64,000 bases of DNA from Actinobaculum massiliense. Its GTDB lineage: Bacteria; Actinomycetota; Actinomycetes; Actinomycetales; Actinomycetaceae. The translations under genes and the position numbers were made by a program. Positions within the stretch are counted from its first letter, which is position 1, and the number at the start of each line of letters is the position of its first letter. Below are positions 17,661 to 25,825 of the stretch, in pieces. Under the pieces are notes generated by a model. It was not told the origin of the DNA. It saw nothing but the letters and a program-made list of their open reading frames with translations, and searched no databases. The DNA is taken from assembly GCF_001457435.1 (NCBI RefSeq), contig NZ_LN881717.1:9896-73895 (forward strand). The letters are read 5' to 3'.

Positions 17661-18890
17661 ATGCGCGTTGACCTACTGACCCGAGAGTATCCGCCCCACG
17701 TTTACGGTGGCGCGGGCGTACACGTGGAGGAGCTTTCAAAGGTACTTGCTCCGCTTGCGGACGTTCACGTCCGTTCGTTTGATGGTCCGCGAAGCGGTGC
17801 CGAGATGGAGAAGGTGCCCGCCGGCGTCACGCTCACTGGTTACGACTACCTTCCCGAGCTCGACGGCGCAAATAGTGCCCTACGCACTCTTGGCGTCGAC
17901 TTGCCCATGGCCAAGGATGTAGAGGGCGCGGACTTGGTGCATTCGCATACCTGGTACGCGAATATGGCGGGCCATATCGCCTCGGTGCTCTACGGAATTC
18001 CGCACGTGATCTCGGCTCATTCGCTCGAGCCTTTGCGCCCCTGGAAGCGCGAGCAGCTTGGCGGTGGCTACGAACTGAGTTCGTGGATGGAAAAAACTGC
18101 ATACGAGGCGGCGGCCGGGGTTATCGCGGTCTCCCGGGCGATGCGCGAAGATATTCTGCGTTGCTATCCGGCGATTGACCCGGAAAAGGTGCGGGTGATT
18201 CACAACGGCATCGATCTTGAAGCGTGGAAGGCGCCGCAGAGCGAGGCCGACTGGGAGGAGGCACGCAAGTACTTCCGCACCTACGGGCTGGATCCCGATC
18301 AGCCCACGATTATTTTCGTGGGGCGCATTACTCGGCAAAAGGGCGTTCCGGGCCTGCTGCGAGCGCTACGCCAGGTGGATAAGAGCGTGCAGGTAATTCT
18401 TTGCGCGGGAGCTCCGGACACTCAGGAGATTGCGGAAGAAACTCGCCAGTTGGTGCAGGAGTTGCAGGCTGAGCGCGAGGGCGTGGTGTGGATTGAGGAA
18501 ATGCTTCCGCATGAGCGCATTGTGCAGCTTGAGTCGTGTTCGACGACGTTCGTCACTCCGTCCATTTATGAGCCGCTCGGCATCGTGAACCTGGAGGCGA
18601 TGGGATGCGGTTTGCCGGTAGTCGGCACCGAGACCGGCGGAATTCCCGATTGCATTGTGCACGGTGAAACCGGCTTGCTGGTGCCGATTGAACAGAAGGA
18701 TGACGGCACCGGAACGCCGATTCATCCGGAGAGGTTCGAGGCGGATCTGGCCGCGGCTCTCAATGAGGTTGCGCTTGATCCCAAGCGCGCTAAGGAGATG
18801 GGAGATGCCGGCCGGCGCCGGGTAGAAGAGCAGTTCTCCTGGGAGTCGATTGCCAAGAAGACGATGGCTTTCTACGAGGAATTGGTCTAA
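17661..18890 (+). CDS. glgA: Actinobacterial glycogen synthase / maltose-1-phosphate synthase (GT4)
   Basis: The 409-residue GT-B glycosyltransferase has REYPPHVYGGAGVHV at the N-terminus, IFVGRITRQKGV in the middle, and the C-terminal donor-site E-x7-E in PSIYEPLGIVNLEA. The mycobacterial homologue (GlgM) uses ADP-glucose and glucose-1-phosphate to make maltose-1-phosphate, so the exact product is open. ATG 17661 gives the family start MRVDLLTREYPP and has GGATGGGAG close upstream; ATG 17652 is the alternative. Pairing with divergent glgC supports ADP-glucose use. Confidence 0.9.
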   Translation: MRVDLLTREYPPHVYGGAGVHVEELSKVLAPLADVHVRSFDGPRSGAEMEKVPAGVTLTGYDYLPELDGANSALRTLGVDLPMAKDVEGADLVHSHTWYANMAGHIASVLYGIPHVISAHSLEPLRPWKREQLGGGYELSSWMEKTAYEAAAGVIAVSRAMREDILRCYPAIDPEKVRVIHNGIDLEAWKAPQSEADWEEARKYFRTYGLDPDQPTIIFVGRITRQKGVPGLLRALRQVDKSVQVILCAGAPDTQEIAEETRQLVQELQAEREGVVWIEEMLPHERIVQLESCSTTFVTPSIYEPLGIVNLEAMGCGLPVVGTETGGIPDCIVHGETGLLVPIEQKDDGTGTPIHPERFEADLAAALNEVALDPKRAKEMGDAGRRRVEEQFSWESIAKKTMAFYEELV

Positions 18891-18903
18891 GAATTAGATA
18901 CTC

Positions 18904-18941
18904 GCGGCGGGGCCGGTGGCGTGGGCTACCGGCCCCGCCGC
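18904..18941 (+). terminator. GC-rich hairpin after glgA
   Basis: A perfect 14-bp stem (18904-18917 with 18928-18941) has a 10-nt loop. There is no T-tract, which is common for actinobacterial terminators. Confidence 0.7.
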
Positions 18942-19014
18942 CGTCCGGGCAAGAAAGTGGGTTTCAGCTATTGCGCTTCCCGCGTGGGCGCACGAACCGG
19001 CGCAAGTGAGCGGG

Positions 19015-19020
19015 TATCCT
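19015..19020 (+). promoter_or_regulatory. -10 hexamer TATCCT for leaderless ABC ATPase
   Basis: TATCCT is followed by 6 nt and the ATG at 19027; no Shine-Dalgarno is present. Confidence 0.5.
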
Positions 19021-19026
19021 TAGCTC

Positions 19027-19815
19027 ATGGGTGATGTGATCTCTATTTCGGGTGCGCGCGTTCGGCGCGGAAAAACTGAAATTTTGCGGGGCGTCGATTG
19101 GGATGTCAATAGTAATGAACGGTGGGTCGTTTTCGGGCCGAACGGGGCGGGGAAAACCACCTTGATTCAAATTGCTGCGGCGCGGATGTTTCCAACTGCC
19201 GGCAAAGTAGAGATCGTTGGCGAACGCCTGGGAAAGATCGACGTGCGCGAGTTACGCTCAGTGGTCGGAGTGACCTCCGCGGCGGTCGATGAGCGAATCC
19301 CTGAAGGGGAAACCGTTTTTGAGGCGGTGCGTACCGCGGCCTTTGGCAATACCGCGGGCTTCCGCGAAAAGTACGACGAGCAAGATGACGGGCGGGCGCG
19401 CCTGTTGCTACGGCAGTTGGGGATTTCTCAGATTGCCGACCGTCCGGTGGTCCACATTTCTTCGGGGGAGCGCAAGCGCCTGGGACTAGCGCGCGCACTC
19501 ATGCCTAATCCGGAACTTCTTATTTTGGATGAGCCTACAGCGGGCCTGGATTTGGCCGGCCGCGAGCAGCTGGTGGCAACCCTGGCGTGGCTGGCGAAAA
19601 AGCCGTCGTCGCCGGTGCTGGTAGTGGTGACCCATCATATGGAAGATATTCCCGAGGGCTTCACGCACGCGCTACTCATGAAAAACGGCCAGGTGTACGC
19701 GGCCGGTCCGATCGAAGAGACGATGACGTCAGAAAAGTTGAGTGGGCTGTTTGATTATCCGCTTTCGGTACAAAAGGTGGCGGGCCGATACGTGGCTTTT
19801 CGCGCTTCCAAGTAG
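19027..19815 (+). CDS. Stand-alone ABC-type ATPase
   Basis: The 262-residue single-domain ABC ATPase has Walker A GPNGAGKTT (about residue 38), a variant signature ISSGERKRLGLARAL (Ser-Ser in place of Ser-Gly), Walker B LLILDEPTAGLD and the switch His in VVVTHHMEDI. No permease or binding protein gene is adjacent, so its partner is unknown; it resembles the YlmA/ModF-like stand-alone group. The start appears leaderless. Confidence 0.85.
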   Translation: MGDVISISGARVRRGKTEILRGVDWDVNSNERWVVFGPNGAGKTTLIQIAAARMFPTAGKVEIVGERLGKIDVRELRSVVGVTSAAVDERIPEGETVFEAVRTAAFGNTAGFREKYDEQDDGRARLLLRQLGISQIADRPVVHISSGERKRLGLARALMPNPELLILDEPTAGLDLAGREQLVATLAWLAKKPSSPVLVVVTHHMEDIPEGFTHALLMKNGQVYAAGPIEETMTSEKLSGLFDYPLSVQKVAGRYVAFRASK

Positions 19816-20015
19816 AAAAACAAAGAGGCCAAAGACGACGAACCGGGCAAGGACCCGACCTTAAAGTAAACAGAATGTAACTTGGTGATGGCGGTGAGGT
19901 AAACGCAGTAAAGAGCTACCAAAGCGTGTCGGAACTAGGAGATAATGTGAATAGCGAACCCTCGAGACGATCCGTACTAGAGATTATTTCGAGTCGGTGA
20001 GCGGAAAGGAAAAAC

Positions 20016-20486
20016 ATGGGTTGGCAGATCTGGGTAATAGCGGCACTTGTGCTCGCCATTCTTGAGCTGTTCATGCTGGACTTCACGTTCCTCATGCTGG
20101 GATTGGCGGCTTTGGCAACCGCGGCTATCGCGGCCTTCCTCCCGGCTGAACTTGCGATACAAATTGGCGGCTTCGGCGTCTTCGTCATTCTTCTCTTGGT
20201 GCTGGTACGCCCTTGGGCGCAGCGCCATATGAATCCGAAGGGTCGGGCAGTTGGAAACGTAGCGGCCAATATTGGACGTACCGCGAAAGCATTGACGGAG
20301 ATCTCGCCCGAGGGTGGTCGAGTCAAAATCGGTGGAGATGAATGGACGGGCCGCACCGATGGCGGGGCGATTCCGGCCGGGAGCAACGTCGTCGTCGTCG
20401 CGATTGATGGTGCCACCGCCGTCGTCCAACCGCTGGCAGATTCGCAACCCCGAAACTACCCGCCATCCTCGCAACAAACCCACTAA
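20016..20486 (+). CDS. NfeD-like membrane protein
   Basis: The 156-residue protein has hydrophobic segments at about 4-26, 28-46 and 49-66, then a C-terminal soluble domain (about 75-145) with GRAVGN and the EWTGRTDGG core of an NfeD OB-fold. It partners SPFH proteins in family members, and the SPFH gene follows 25 bp later. GGAAAGGAAAAAC precedes the ATG. The 200 bp upstream hold no gene. Confidence 0.87.
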   Translation: MGWQIWVIAALVLAILELFMLDFTFLMLGLAALATAAIAAFLPAELAIQIGGFGVFVILLLVLVRPWAQRHMNPKGRAVGNVAANIGRTAKALTEISPEGGRVKIGGDEWTGRTDGGAIPAGSNVVVVAIDGATAVVQPLADSQPRNYPPSSQQTH

Positions 20487-20511
20487 AGCAGATAGGTAAA
20501 GGGAACACGTT

Positions 20512-21666
20512 ATGGACGTCAATATTCCGCTCATAGTCCTCGGGCTGATAGTTCTGCTCGTGGTCATTGTTGTCTGGCGCTCGGTGCTGATTGTGCAGCA
20601 GGGGTATCAGGTTGTGGTGGAGCGGCTCGGAAGCTTCAATCGCATTCTTGAGCCGGGGCTTCGCTTCCTCATCCCGTTCTTCGACGGGGTCCGCCAACGG
20701 ATCGATATGCGTGAGCAGGTCGTGCCCTTTCCGCCCCAGCCTGTGATTACTTCCGACAACATTAACGTGTCAATTGACACCGTTATTTACTACCAGGTGA
20801 CCAATGCCTACGCGGCGACCTACGAAATTGCCGACCCGATGACGGCTATTGAGCAGCTCGCGGTTACCACGCTTCGTAACATTATCGGCACCATGGACAT
20901 GGAGCAGGCGCTGACCGGTCGCGATCGGATCAATGACCAATTGCGTAGCGTGCTGGACGAGGCGACCGGTCGCTGGGGAATTCGCGTATCGCGCGTGGAG
21001 CTGAAGGCAATTGATCCGCCGCGCACCGTGCAGGGCGCCATGGAGCAGCAGATGAAGGCCGAGCGCGATCGCCGTGCGGCGATTTTGACCGCAGAGGGCG
21101 TCAAGCAGTCGCAGATTCTCACCGCTGAAGGTGAGAAGCAGGCCGCGATTCTGACCGCTGAAGGTCAGGCGCAGTCCACCATCCTCAAGGCGCAGGGTGA
21201 ATCGCGAGCTATTTTGCAGGTGTTCGACGCGATCCATAAGGGAAATGCCGATCCGAAACTGCTGAGCTACCAGTACATCAAGACCCTGCCGGAGATCGCC
21301 AACTCGAGCTCGTCGAAGCTGTGGGTGATCCCGACCGAACTGACGGCTGCGCTCGATTCGGTGGCCAAGGGCTTTGGCAGCGGAAACAAGCCCAACGGTC
21401 CGTTCGAGGACGATTCGCCCACGGGTGCCGATTTCGATTCGGCTTCGGAAGTGGCCGAAAGCCTGGCAAACACCTCGCTTGAGGATGTGGATGCGGCGCT
21501 CGCTTCCGCGCGTGGTGATGCGGCGCAGGCCTCGGGCGAGGCAGCTCAGGCGGGCGAATTGGGCGGGCGTCGCCACGCGGCCCAGCAGCCGAGCGACAGC
21601 GGCTCGGCGCCGGTCCCGCGTCCGAACGATGGCCGCCGCCCCGAAACTGAAGGTGGCGCCCAGTAG
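20512..21666 (+). CDS. SPFH/Band 7 (stomatin/QmcA-like) membrane protein, possibly cut short by TAG
   Basis: The 384-residue protein has one N-terminal membrane helix (about 4-24), an SPFH domain (about 35-200; QGYQVVVERLGSFNR, GLRFLIPFFD), a helical stretch with repeated ILTAEG(E/Q)KQ units (about 185-230), and a low-complexity tail. After the TAG at 21664-21666 the same frame runs 28 more codons of Pro/Gly/Gln/Tyr-rich sequence (GGQ and QPG repeats) to TAA at 21751-21753. A single CAG-to-TAG change would explain this. It probably forms membrane scaffolds with the NfeD partner. Confidence 0.9.
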   Translation: MDVNIPLIVLGLIVLLVVIVVWRSVLIVQQGYQVVVERLGSFNRILEPGLRFLIPFFDGVRQRIDMREQVVPFPPQPVITSDNINVSIDTVIYYQVTNAYAATYEIADPMTAIEQLAVTTLRNIIGTMDMEQALTGRDRINDQLRSVLDEATGRWGIRVSRVELKAIDPPRTVQGAMEQQMKAERDRRAAILTAEGVKQSQILTAEGEKQAAILTAEGQAQSTILKAQGESRAILQVFDAIHKGNADPKLLSYQYIKTLPEIANSSSSKLWVIPTELTAALDSVAKGFGSGNKPNGPFEDDSPTGADFDSASEVAESLANTSLEDVDAALASARGDAAQASGEAAQAGELGGRRHAAQQPSDSGSAPVPRPNDGRRPETEGGAQ

Positions 21667-21753
21667 CCCGGCGGCCAACAGCCTGGCACTCAGCCTGGCG
21701 GCCAGCAGTACGGCGGCCAGTCGCCCTACTACCCGGGACGCGATCAAAACTAA
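21667..21753 (+). other. In-frame continuation of the SPFH gene beyond an amber codon
   Basis: Twenty-eight sense codons plus TAA follow the TAG in the same frame. The composition continues the Gly/Gln/Pro-rich tail of the upstream protein. It looks like an ancestral C-terminus lost by a nonsense change, or a readthrough extension. Confidence 0.65.
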
Positions 21754-21839
21754 ACCTGGCGTGATCAGCTGTGATCATGCCGCGAATTTCACCCCGTGCG
21801 TTGCTCATCGAGTGGCGCGCGGGGTGGCATGGTTAATGC

Positions 21840-22697
21840 GTGATAATTCAGCTCAACGAAACCTCGGATCCCCGGCTCGATGATTATTTGCGTTTAACGG
21901 ACGTGAATTTGCGGAAGAAGCTGGAGACGGATCGCGGCCTTTATATGGCCGAGTCCACCAAGGTTATTTCCCGCGCCGTGGAAGCGGGCCACTCGCCGCG
22001 CTCTTTCCTCACTTCCGAGAAATGGCTTCCCGGATTGGAGCCGTGGGTTGAAAAGGCTACGGGGGCAAAGGATGGCGCTGAGGTACCCGTTTATGTGGCA
22101 CCCGAGGCTGTGCTGGAAGACATTACGGGATTCAAGGTACATCGCGGCGCGTTGGCGGCGATGAATAGGCCCGAGCTCATGGATGTGGAGGAGCTTTTGC
22201 GCACCGCTCGCGGCGGGAAGCCGGCCCGCCGCGTAGTCATTCTCGAGGCGCTCGTTGACCACACCAACGTGGGTGCAATTTTCCGCTCCTGCGCCGCGCT
22301 CGGAGTAGACGCGGTGCTGGTCACCGATGATTCCGCTGATCCGCTCTATCGCCGGGCCGTGCGAGTTTCCATGGGAACCGTATTCCAGGTGCCGTGGACT
22401 CGGATTCACGATTGGCCGCATTCCATTACTCGTCTGCGTGAGGCCGGCTACATTACCGCGGCCCTGGCGCTTCGCGAAGAATCGATTGCTTTGGATGAGT
22501 TTGCGGCGCTGCCGCAGATAGCGGCGGAGGATTCGCGGGTTGCCTTTATTTTGGGCACGGAGGGAGACGGCCTGAAAAGGCGAACCATCGCGAATGCGGA
22601 TTACTCGGTGGTCATTCCCATGGCCGGGCACGTGGACTCGCTGAATGTGGCCGCGGCGAGCGCCGTCGCCTGCTGGGAACTTCGTATTCGCAACTAG
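21840..22697 (+). CDS. TrmH/SpoU-family RNA 2'-O-methyltransferase
   Basis: The 285-residue SPOUT enzyme has an N-terminal substrate-binding domain (about 1-110) and the three knot motifs: NVGAIFRSCAALG, ILGTEGDGL and IPMAGHVDSLNVAAASAVA. It should methylate a ribose 2'-OH in rRNA or tRNA using S-adenosylmethionine; the target base is unknown. The start is GTG 21840, with no clear ribosome site. Confidence 0.9.
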   Translation: MIIQLNETSDPRLDDYLRLTDVNLRKKLETDRGLYMAESTKVISRAVEAGHSPRSFLTSEKWLPGLEPWVEKATGAKDGAEVPVYVAPEAVLEDITGFKVHRGALAAMNRPELMDVEELLRTARGGKPARRVVILEALVDHTNVGAIFRSCAALGVDAVLVTDDSADPLYRRAVRVSMGTVFQVPWTRIHDWPHSITRLREAGYITAALALREESIALDEFAALPQIAAEDSRVAFILGTEGDGLKRRTIANADYSVVIPMAGHVDSLNVAAASAVACWELRIRN

Positions 22698-22714
22698 GCA
22701 GGCGCCGCGGTTTA

Positions 22715-22750
22715 GCTGGGTTTACCCAGCTGATAACTGGGTATACCCAG
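22715..22750. promoter_or_regulatory. Duplicated palindromic operator ahead of the HTH gene
   Basis: GCTGGGTTTACCCAGC (22715-22730) and CTGGGTATACCCAG (22737-22750) are two perfect palindromes sharing CTGGGT-N2-ACCCAG, spaced exactly 21 bp apart (two helical turns). They end 14 bp before the GTG of the HTH regulator, which suggests autoregulation. Confidence 0.75.
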
Positions 22751-22764
22751 CCGAAATTGAGAGT

Positions 22765-23070
22765 GTGAGCGACCATTCCTCAATTGACTATCAGCTAGCG
22801 AAGCAAATAGCTAAGACCGTGAGTACCCGGCGAGCCGAGCTAGGTTTGAGCCAGTATGAGCTCGCTCGGCGAGCCGAGCTGGATCGCACTACCGTCCAGG
22901 CGATTGAGGTGGGGAAAACTGATTTGAAGAACAATCGGAATGCCAATCCGAAGATTCTCACCCTGCTTCACTTGGCTGAAGCGCTGGAGATGTCCATTGA
23001 CGATCTGCTCGAAGGCGTCGAAGAGACCTTCGCCGGGCGTGAAGACCGCCGCGCTCCCGGAATGTATTAG
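22765..23070 (+). CDS. Small Xre/Cro-type helix-turn-helix regulator
   Basis: The 101-residue protein has one HTH_3 domain (about 12-72): LGLSQYELARRAELDRTTVQAIEVGK, with an inserted basic loop (LKNNRNANPK), then LHLAEALEMSIDDLLEG. The start is placed at GTG 22765, after the operators and a weak GAGAG; the longer frame from 22645 would run through the operators. It lies between two methyltransferase genes. Target genes are unknown apart from probably itself. Confidence 0.8.
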   Translation: MSDHSSIDYQLAKQIAKTVSTRRAELGLSQYELARRAELDRTTVQAIEVGKTDLKNNRNANPKILTLLHLAEALEMSIDDLLEGVEETFAGREDRRAPGMY

Positions 23071-23120
23071 ATCTGCCGCCCGCGTGCGGACTCCCGCGTG
23101 CCGATACGAGGCTACCGCCG

Positions 23121-23612
23121 CTAGTTGATGGAGGATGGATCTTCGGCGTCGGCCGAACCGGCGAAGCCTAGTTGGCGCCACGCCTCGTAGACGGCGATAG
23201 AAGCGGAGTTGGCGAGGTTGAGCGAGCGCAGATGTGGCATCATGGGGATTCGCACGAGTTTGGTAATGGCCGGATCCTGCATCACCTCTTCGGGTAAACC
23301 GGTGGGTTCGGGCCCGAAAAGGAGATAGTCATCCGCCTGATAGGAGACGTCCGCGAAATTATTCGTGGTATGCCCCGTGAACGCGAAAATGCGGCCGCCG
23401 CGGGCGTGGTTTGCGAAATCAGCGAAGTTTTCGTGGATTACTAGGTCTGCTAGATCGTGATAGTCCAGGCCCGCGCGCTTGAGGTGAGCGTCGGAAAAAT
23501 CGAATCCGAGGGGCTTAATCAAATGCAGGATCGCGCCCGTGCAGGCGGCGAGGCGAATGGCTGCACCCGTGTTACCTGGAATCCGGGGCTCAAAGAAAAC
23601 AATGTTCAACAC
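23121..23612 (-). CDS. trmL: TrmL-like tRNA (cytidine/uridine-34 2'-O)-methyltransferase
   Basis: The 163-residue minimal SPOUT protein has PRIPGNTGAAIRLA, LFGPEPTGLPEE and IPMMPHLRSLNLANSASIAVYE, the TrmL motifs. Family members methylate the ribose of the wobble base 34 of tRNA-Leu and related tRNAs. I chose GTG 23612, which gives the family N-terminus MLNIVFFEP and lies 6 nt after TACCCT on the minus strand; the longer frame to 23678 adds 22 non-family residues. Confidence 0.9.
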   Translation of the reverse strand: MLNIVFFEPRIPGNTGAAIRLAACTGAILHLIKPLGFDFSDAHLKRAGLDYHDLADLVIHENFADFANHARGGRIFAFTGHTTNNFADVSYQADDYLLFGPEPTGLPEEVMQDPAITKLVRIPMMPHLRSLNLANSASIAVYEAWRQLGFAGSADAEDPSSIN

Positions 23613-23618
23613 GCATCC

Positions 23619-23624
23619 AGGGTA
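23619..23624 (-). promoter_or_regulatory. -10 hexamer TACCCT for leaderless trmL
   Basis: On the minus strand TACCCT is followed by 6 nt (GGATGC) and the GTG start. Confidence 0.45.
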
Positions 23625-23690
23625 GTGGCTTCGGCAGAAGCGGGGTTTAGCGGCGCGGCAAAGTACGACGCACTTCACTTGATCCGCGAA

Positions 23691-23737
23691 CCCCTAGCGA
23701 GCGTAGCGCGCGGGCGTCCCTAGCGACCGCTAGCGCC
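23691..23737. repeat. 26-bp-period repeat of the reductase gene's 3' end
   Basis: A 19-bp segment at 23718-23736, spanning the stop of the leftward reductase gene, is repeated with mismatches at 23692-23710 in the adjacent spacer (shared CCCTAGCGA and TAGCGC). Confidence 0.65.
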
Positions 23738-24895
23738 GTTGGCATACGCGCGCAGGGCCTCAATTGTCTCCTCGGGAACCGAACCTGAACCGCGTAGCAC
23801 CGTGGCCATATTTCCAAAAGACTGCGGAAGCACGAGGTCGGCAACCCGCCCGCGCACATCCATGGTGATCTCATCCTCGCGTCCGGCGGCTATTGCTTGC
23901 ACAAAGTCCGGGTAGCAAAGGGCGGCCGATGCCAGTGCGACCAGATCCGCGTGAGTTGCGGCGTCGGCAGCCTTTTCGGCGCTCGTGATATCGCCGGCCA
24001 CCGCTACTAGGGTGCGCCCGGCGCAAAGGGAGGAAAAGGCATCCGTGATGATTTCCCCGCGGTGGCTGCCGATCTTCGCCTGCGAGGCGTACCCACGCGG
24101 ACCCCACTGGGAAAGATGAATGTAATCAACCCCTTGGTCCGCGATGCGTTCAGCCAACTGTAGCGATTCATCCACCCCGTAACCCACGGTATCGCCGTGA
24201 ATTTCCTCGGGGGAGAGGCGATATCCAATAATGAAATCGGGCTTGAGCTCCCGCGCGGTCCGCTTGACGCACTCGAGGACGGCAAGCGGGAAGTTCATGC
24301 GCGCTTCAACGGAACCTCCCCAGTGATCGTCGCGGCGATTCGAGGACGCGGAGAAGAATTGTTGCAGAAGGTAATGGTTGGCGCCGTGGATTTCTACGCC
24401 GTCGAAACCCGCCTCAATGGCGCGCCGAGTGGCCTCGCCGAAGTCCGCGATAACTTCCCTCACGTGGCGATCCGTCATGCCGGTGACGGGGTAGGGGAGA
24501 AAATCTGGGGCGTCATCGGAGGGGCCGTAGGCGATGGAATACGCGCGCTGGGCGGATTTTGCCTCGCGTCCGGCGTGGAAAATCTGCAAGATTGCGCGCG
24601 CACCGGCGGATTTTGCCGCTCGAGCGAGGCGCGCCAGTCCGGGGATTTGGGTATCAGAGTCGACGCCGAGTCCGTAGCGAAATGCGTGCCCGGAGCGCGC
24701 CACATGGGCTGCGCCGGTGATGAGGAGGGACGCGGTTTGTGCGCGCCGCTCAAAATAAGTGACATCGACGTCGGTAACGTCGCCATCCTCGGTAGAGCCG
24801 TTGACCACCATGGGCGACATGACGAAGCGGTTGGGGAGAGTAACCGAATCGTTGAGGTGAACCGGGGCGAAGAGCTTTTCGTATGCGGGTTTCAT
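23720..24895 (-). CDS. Old yellow enzyme-type NADH:flavin oxidoreductase
   Basis: The 391-residue FMN TIM-barrel protein has PNRFVMSPM at the N-terminus, ILQIFHAGR, the substrate-site EIHGANHYLLQQF and WGGSVEARMNF. The C-terminal Fe-S and dinucleotide-binding domains of the larger 2,4-dienoyl-CoA reductase type are absent. It probably reduces an activated alkene with NAD(P)H; the substrate is unknown. AGAGGA precedes the ATG. It is divergent from the mutasome operon. Confidence 0.9.
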   Translation of the reverse strand: MKPAYEKLFAPVHLNDSVTLPNRFVMSPMVVNGSTEDGDVTDVDVTYFERRAQTASLLITGAAHVARSGHAFRYGLGVDSDTQIPGLARLARAAKSAGARAILQIFHAGREAKSAQRAYSIAYGPSDDAPDFLPYPVTGMTDRHVREVIADFGEATRRAIEAGFDGVEIHGANHYLLQQFFSASSNRRDDHWGGSVEARMNFPLAVLECVKRTARELKPDFIIGYRLSPEEIHGDTVGYGVDESLQLAERIADQGVDYIHLSQWGPRGYASQAKIGSHRGEIITDAFSSLCAGRTLVAVAGDITSAEKAADAATHADLVALASAALCYPDFVQAIAAGREDEITMDVRGRVADLVLPQSFGNMATVLRGSGSVPEETIEALRAYANGASGR

Positions 24896-25041
24896 AGCGT
24901 TCCTCTGTGGTGGGTATATGTGGAGGCGACGACGCCGTCTCTATCACGCATGGTAATCCGCGCAAGTAAAAGTGGGGGAGGGGTGGCGGGCGCAGGGCGT
25001 GGATGTGAAAAACATGTCGGAGCAAGAACCTAGGCTTAAAT

Positions 25042-25057
25042 TCGAACAGACGTTCGA
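25042..25057. promoter_or_regulatory. LexA (SOS) box of the imuA'-imuB-dnaE2 operon
   Basis: TCGAACAGACGTTCGA matches the actinobacterial/Bacillus-type SOS consensus with both half-sites complete (TCGAAC-N4-GTTCGA), 27 bp before the imuA' ATG. Confidence 0.93.
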
Positions 25058-25084
25058 TTACTCTTTGGTCTGGGAGGTGTGGCA

Positions 25085-25825
25085 ATGGCAGAGAATCTAG
25101 CGCTAGCTAAAGGCGACATTTCGGCGGAATTGCAAGGATTGTGGGCATCGGCGTCACTTTCAAACAAATCGCAAAAGCTGCGGTTAGTGCGCGAAATTCT
25201 TACGCGTGCCGAAGAAAACGTCGGGGTGCGCAATGCTGCGGTGCGCCCCGGCGCTGTACGCGAGGAGAGGAAAGAATCAGAAGCGAGCACCGCGGTCGAT
25301 TCGCTTTTTCGGCAGGGGTTGCGCCCGGGTATGACGGTCGGCGTTTTCGGTTCACGCTTGGCCTCTCTCCTTCTTGCCGCAACGCTCAGTGAGCGCGGGG
25401 CGTGGTGTATATACCTAGGCTCGTCGGATACGGGGTGGGGTGCGGCGGCAAGGCTAGGGCTAGAGCTGGAGCGAACAGTCGTTATTCCGCGTATTGAGGC
25501 GGCTTTAAGCGGCAGGATCGCGAGCTTGGCGGTGGACGGCTTCGACGTCGTCGTATGCGGAAAAGAGCTGCGTTTGGATCGCCGAGCGAAAAAAGCCCTT
25601 TCACGCCGGGCGCTCGATCGCGGCGCGGTCGTGATTGGAGAAGGGTGGGATACGCGCGAAACGGTGAGCGCGTATTTCGTTTCCGCCTTCGGCACTGCGG
25701 AGGGAAGCGGGCATATCGGCGATATTTACATTGATCTGGAATCCTCCGCGCGGCGCAATATGCGGGTCTGCTTGGATGCGCGCGGATGGCACGTTATTGA
25801 GCGGCTTCGGGCGGTCGGATCATGA
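25085..25825 (+). CDS. imuA': ImuA'-like mutasome protein (degenerate RecA fold)
   Basis: The 246-residue protein has a RecA-like core (about 75-190; GLRPGMTVGVFG, LLLAATLSERGAWCIYLG) but no intact Walker A GxxxxGK[TS]. It fits the actinobacterial ImuA' family, which acts with ImuB and DnaE2 in DNA-damage-induced mutagenic repair. ATG 25085 is chosen over GTG 25079 because GGGAGG (25072-25077) is 7 nt ahead. It overlaps imuB by 4 nt (ATGA), and the SOS box is just upstream. Confidence 0.85.
   Translation: MAENLALAKGDISAELQGLWASASLSNKSQKLRLVREILTRAEENVGVRNAAVRPGAVREERKESEASTAVDSLFRQGLRPGMTVGVFGSRLASLLLAATLSERGAWCIYLGSSDTGWGAAARLGLELERTVVIPRIEAALSGRIASLAVDGFDVVVCGKELRLDRRAKKALSRRALDRGAVVIGEGWDTRETVSAYFVSAFGTAEGSGHIGDIYIDLESSARRNMRVCLDARGWHVIERLRAVGS

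Noticed and set aside
20770-21747. 325-residue minus-strand open frame
   Set aside because: It is antisense to the SPFH gene, with no ribosome site and no recognisable domain.
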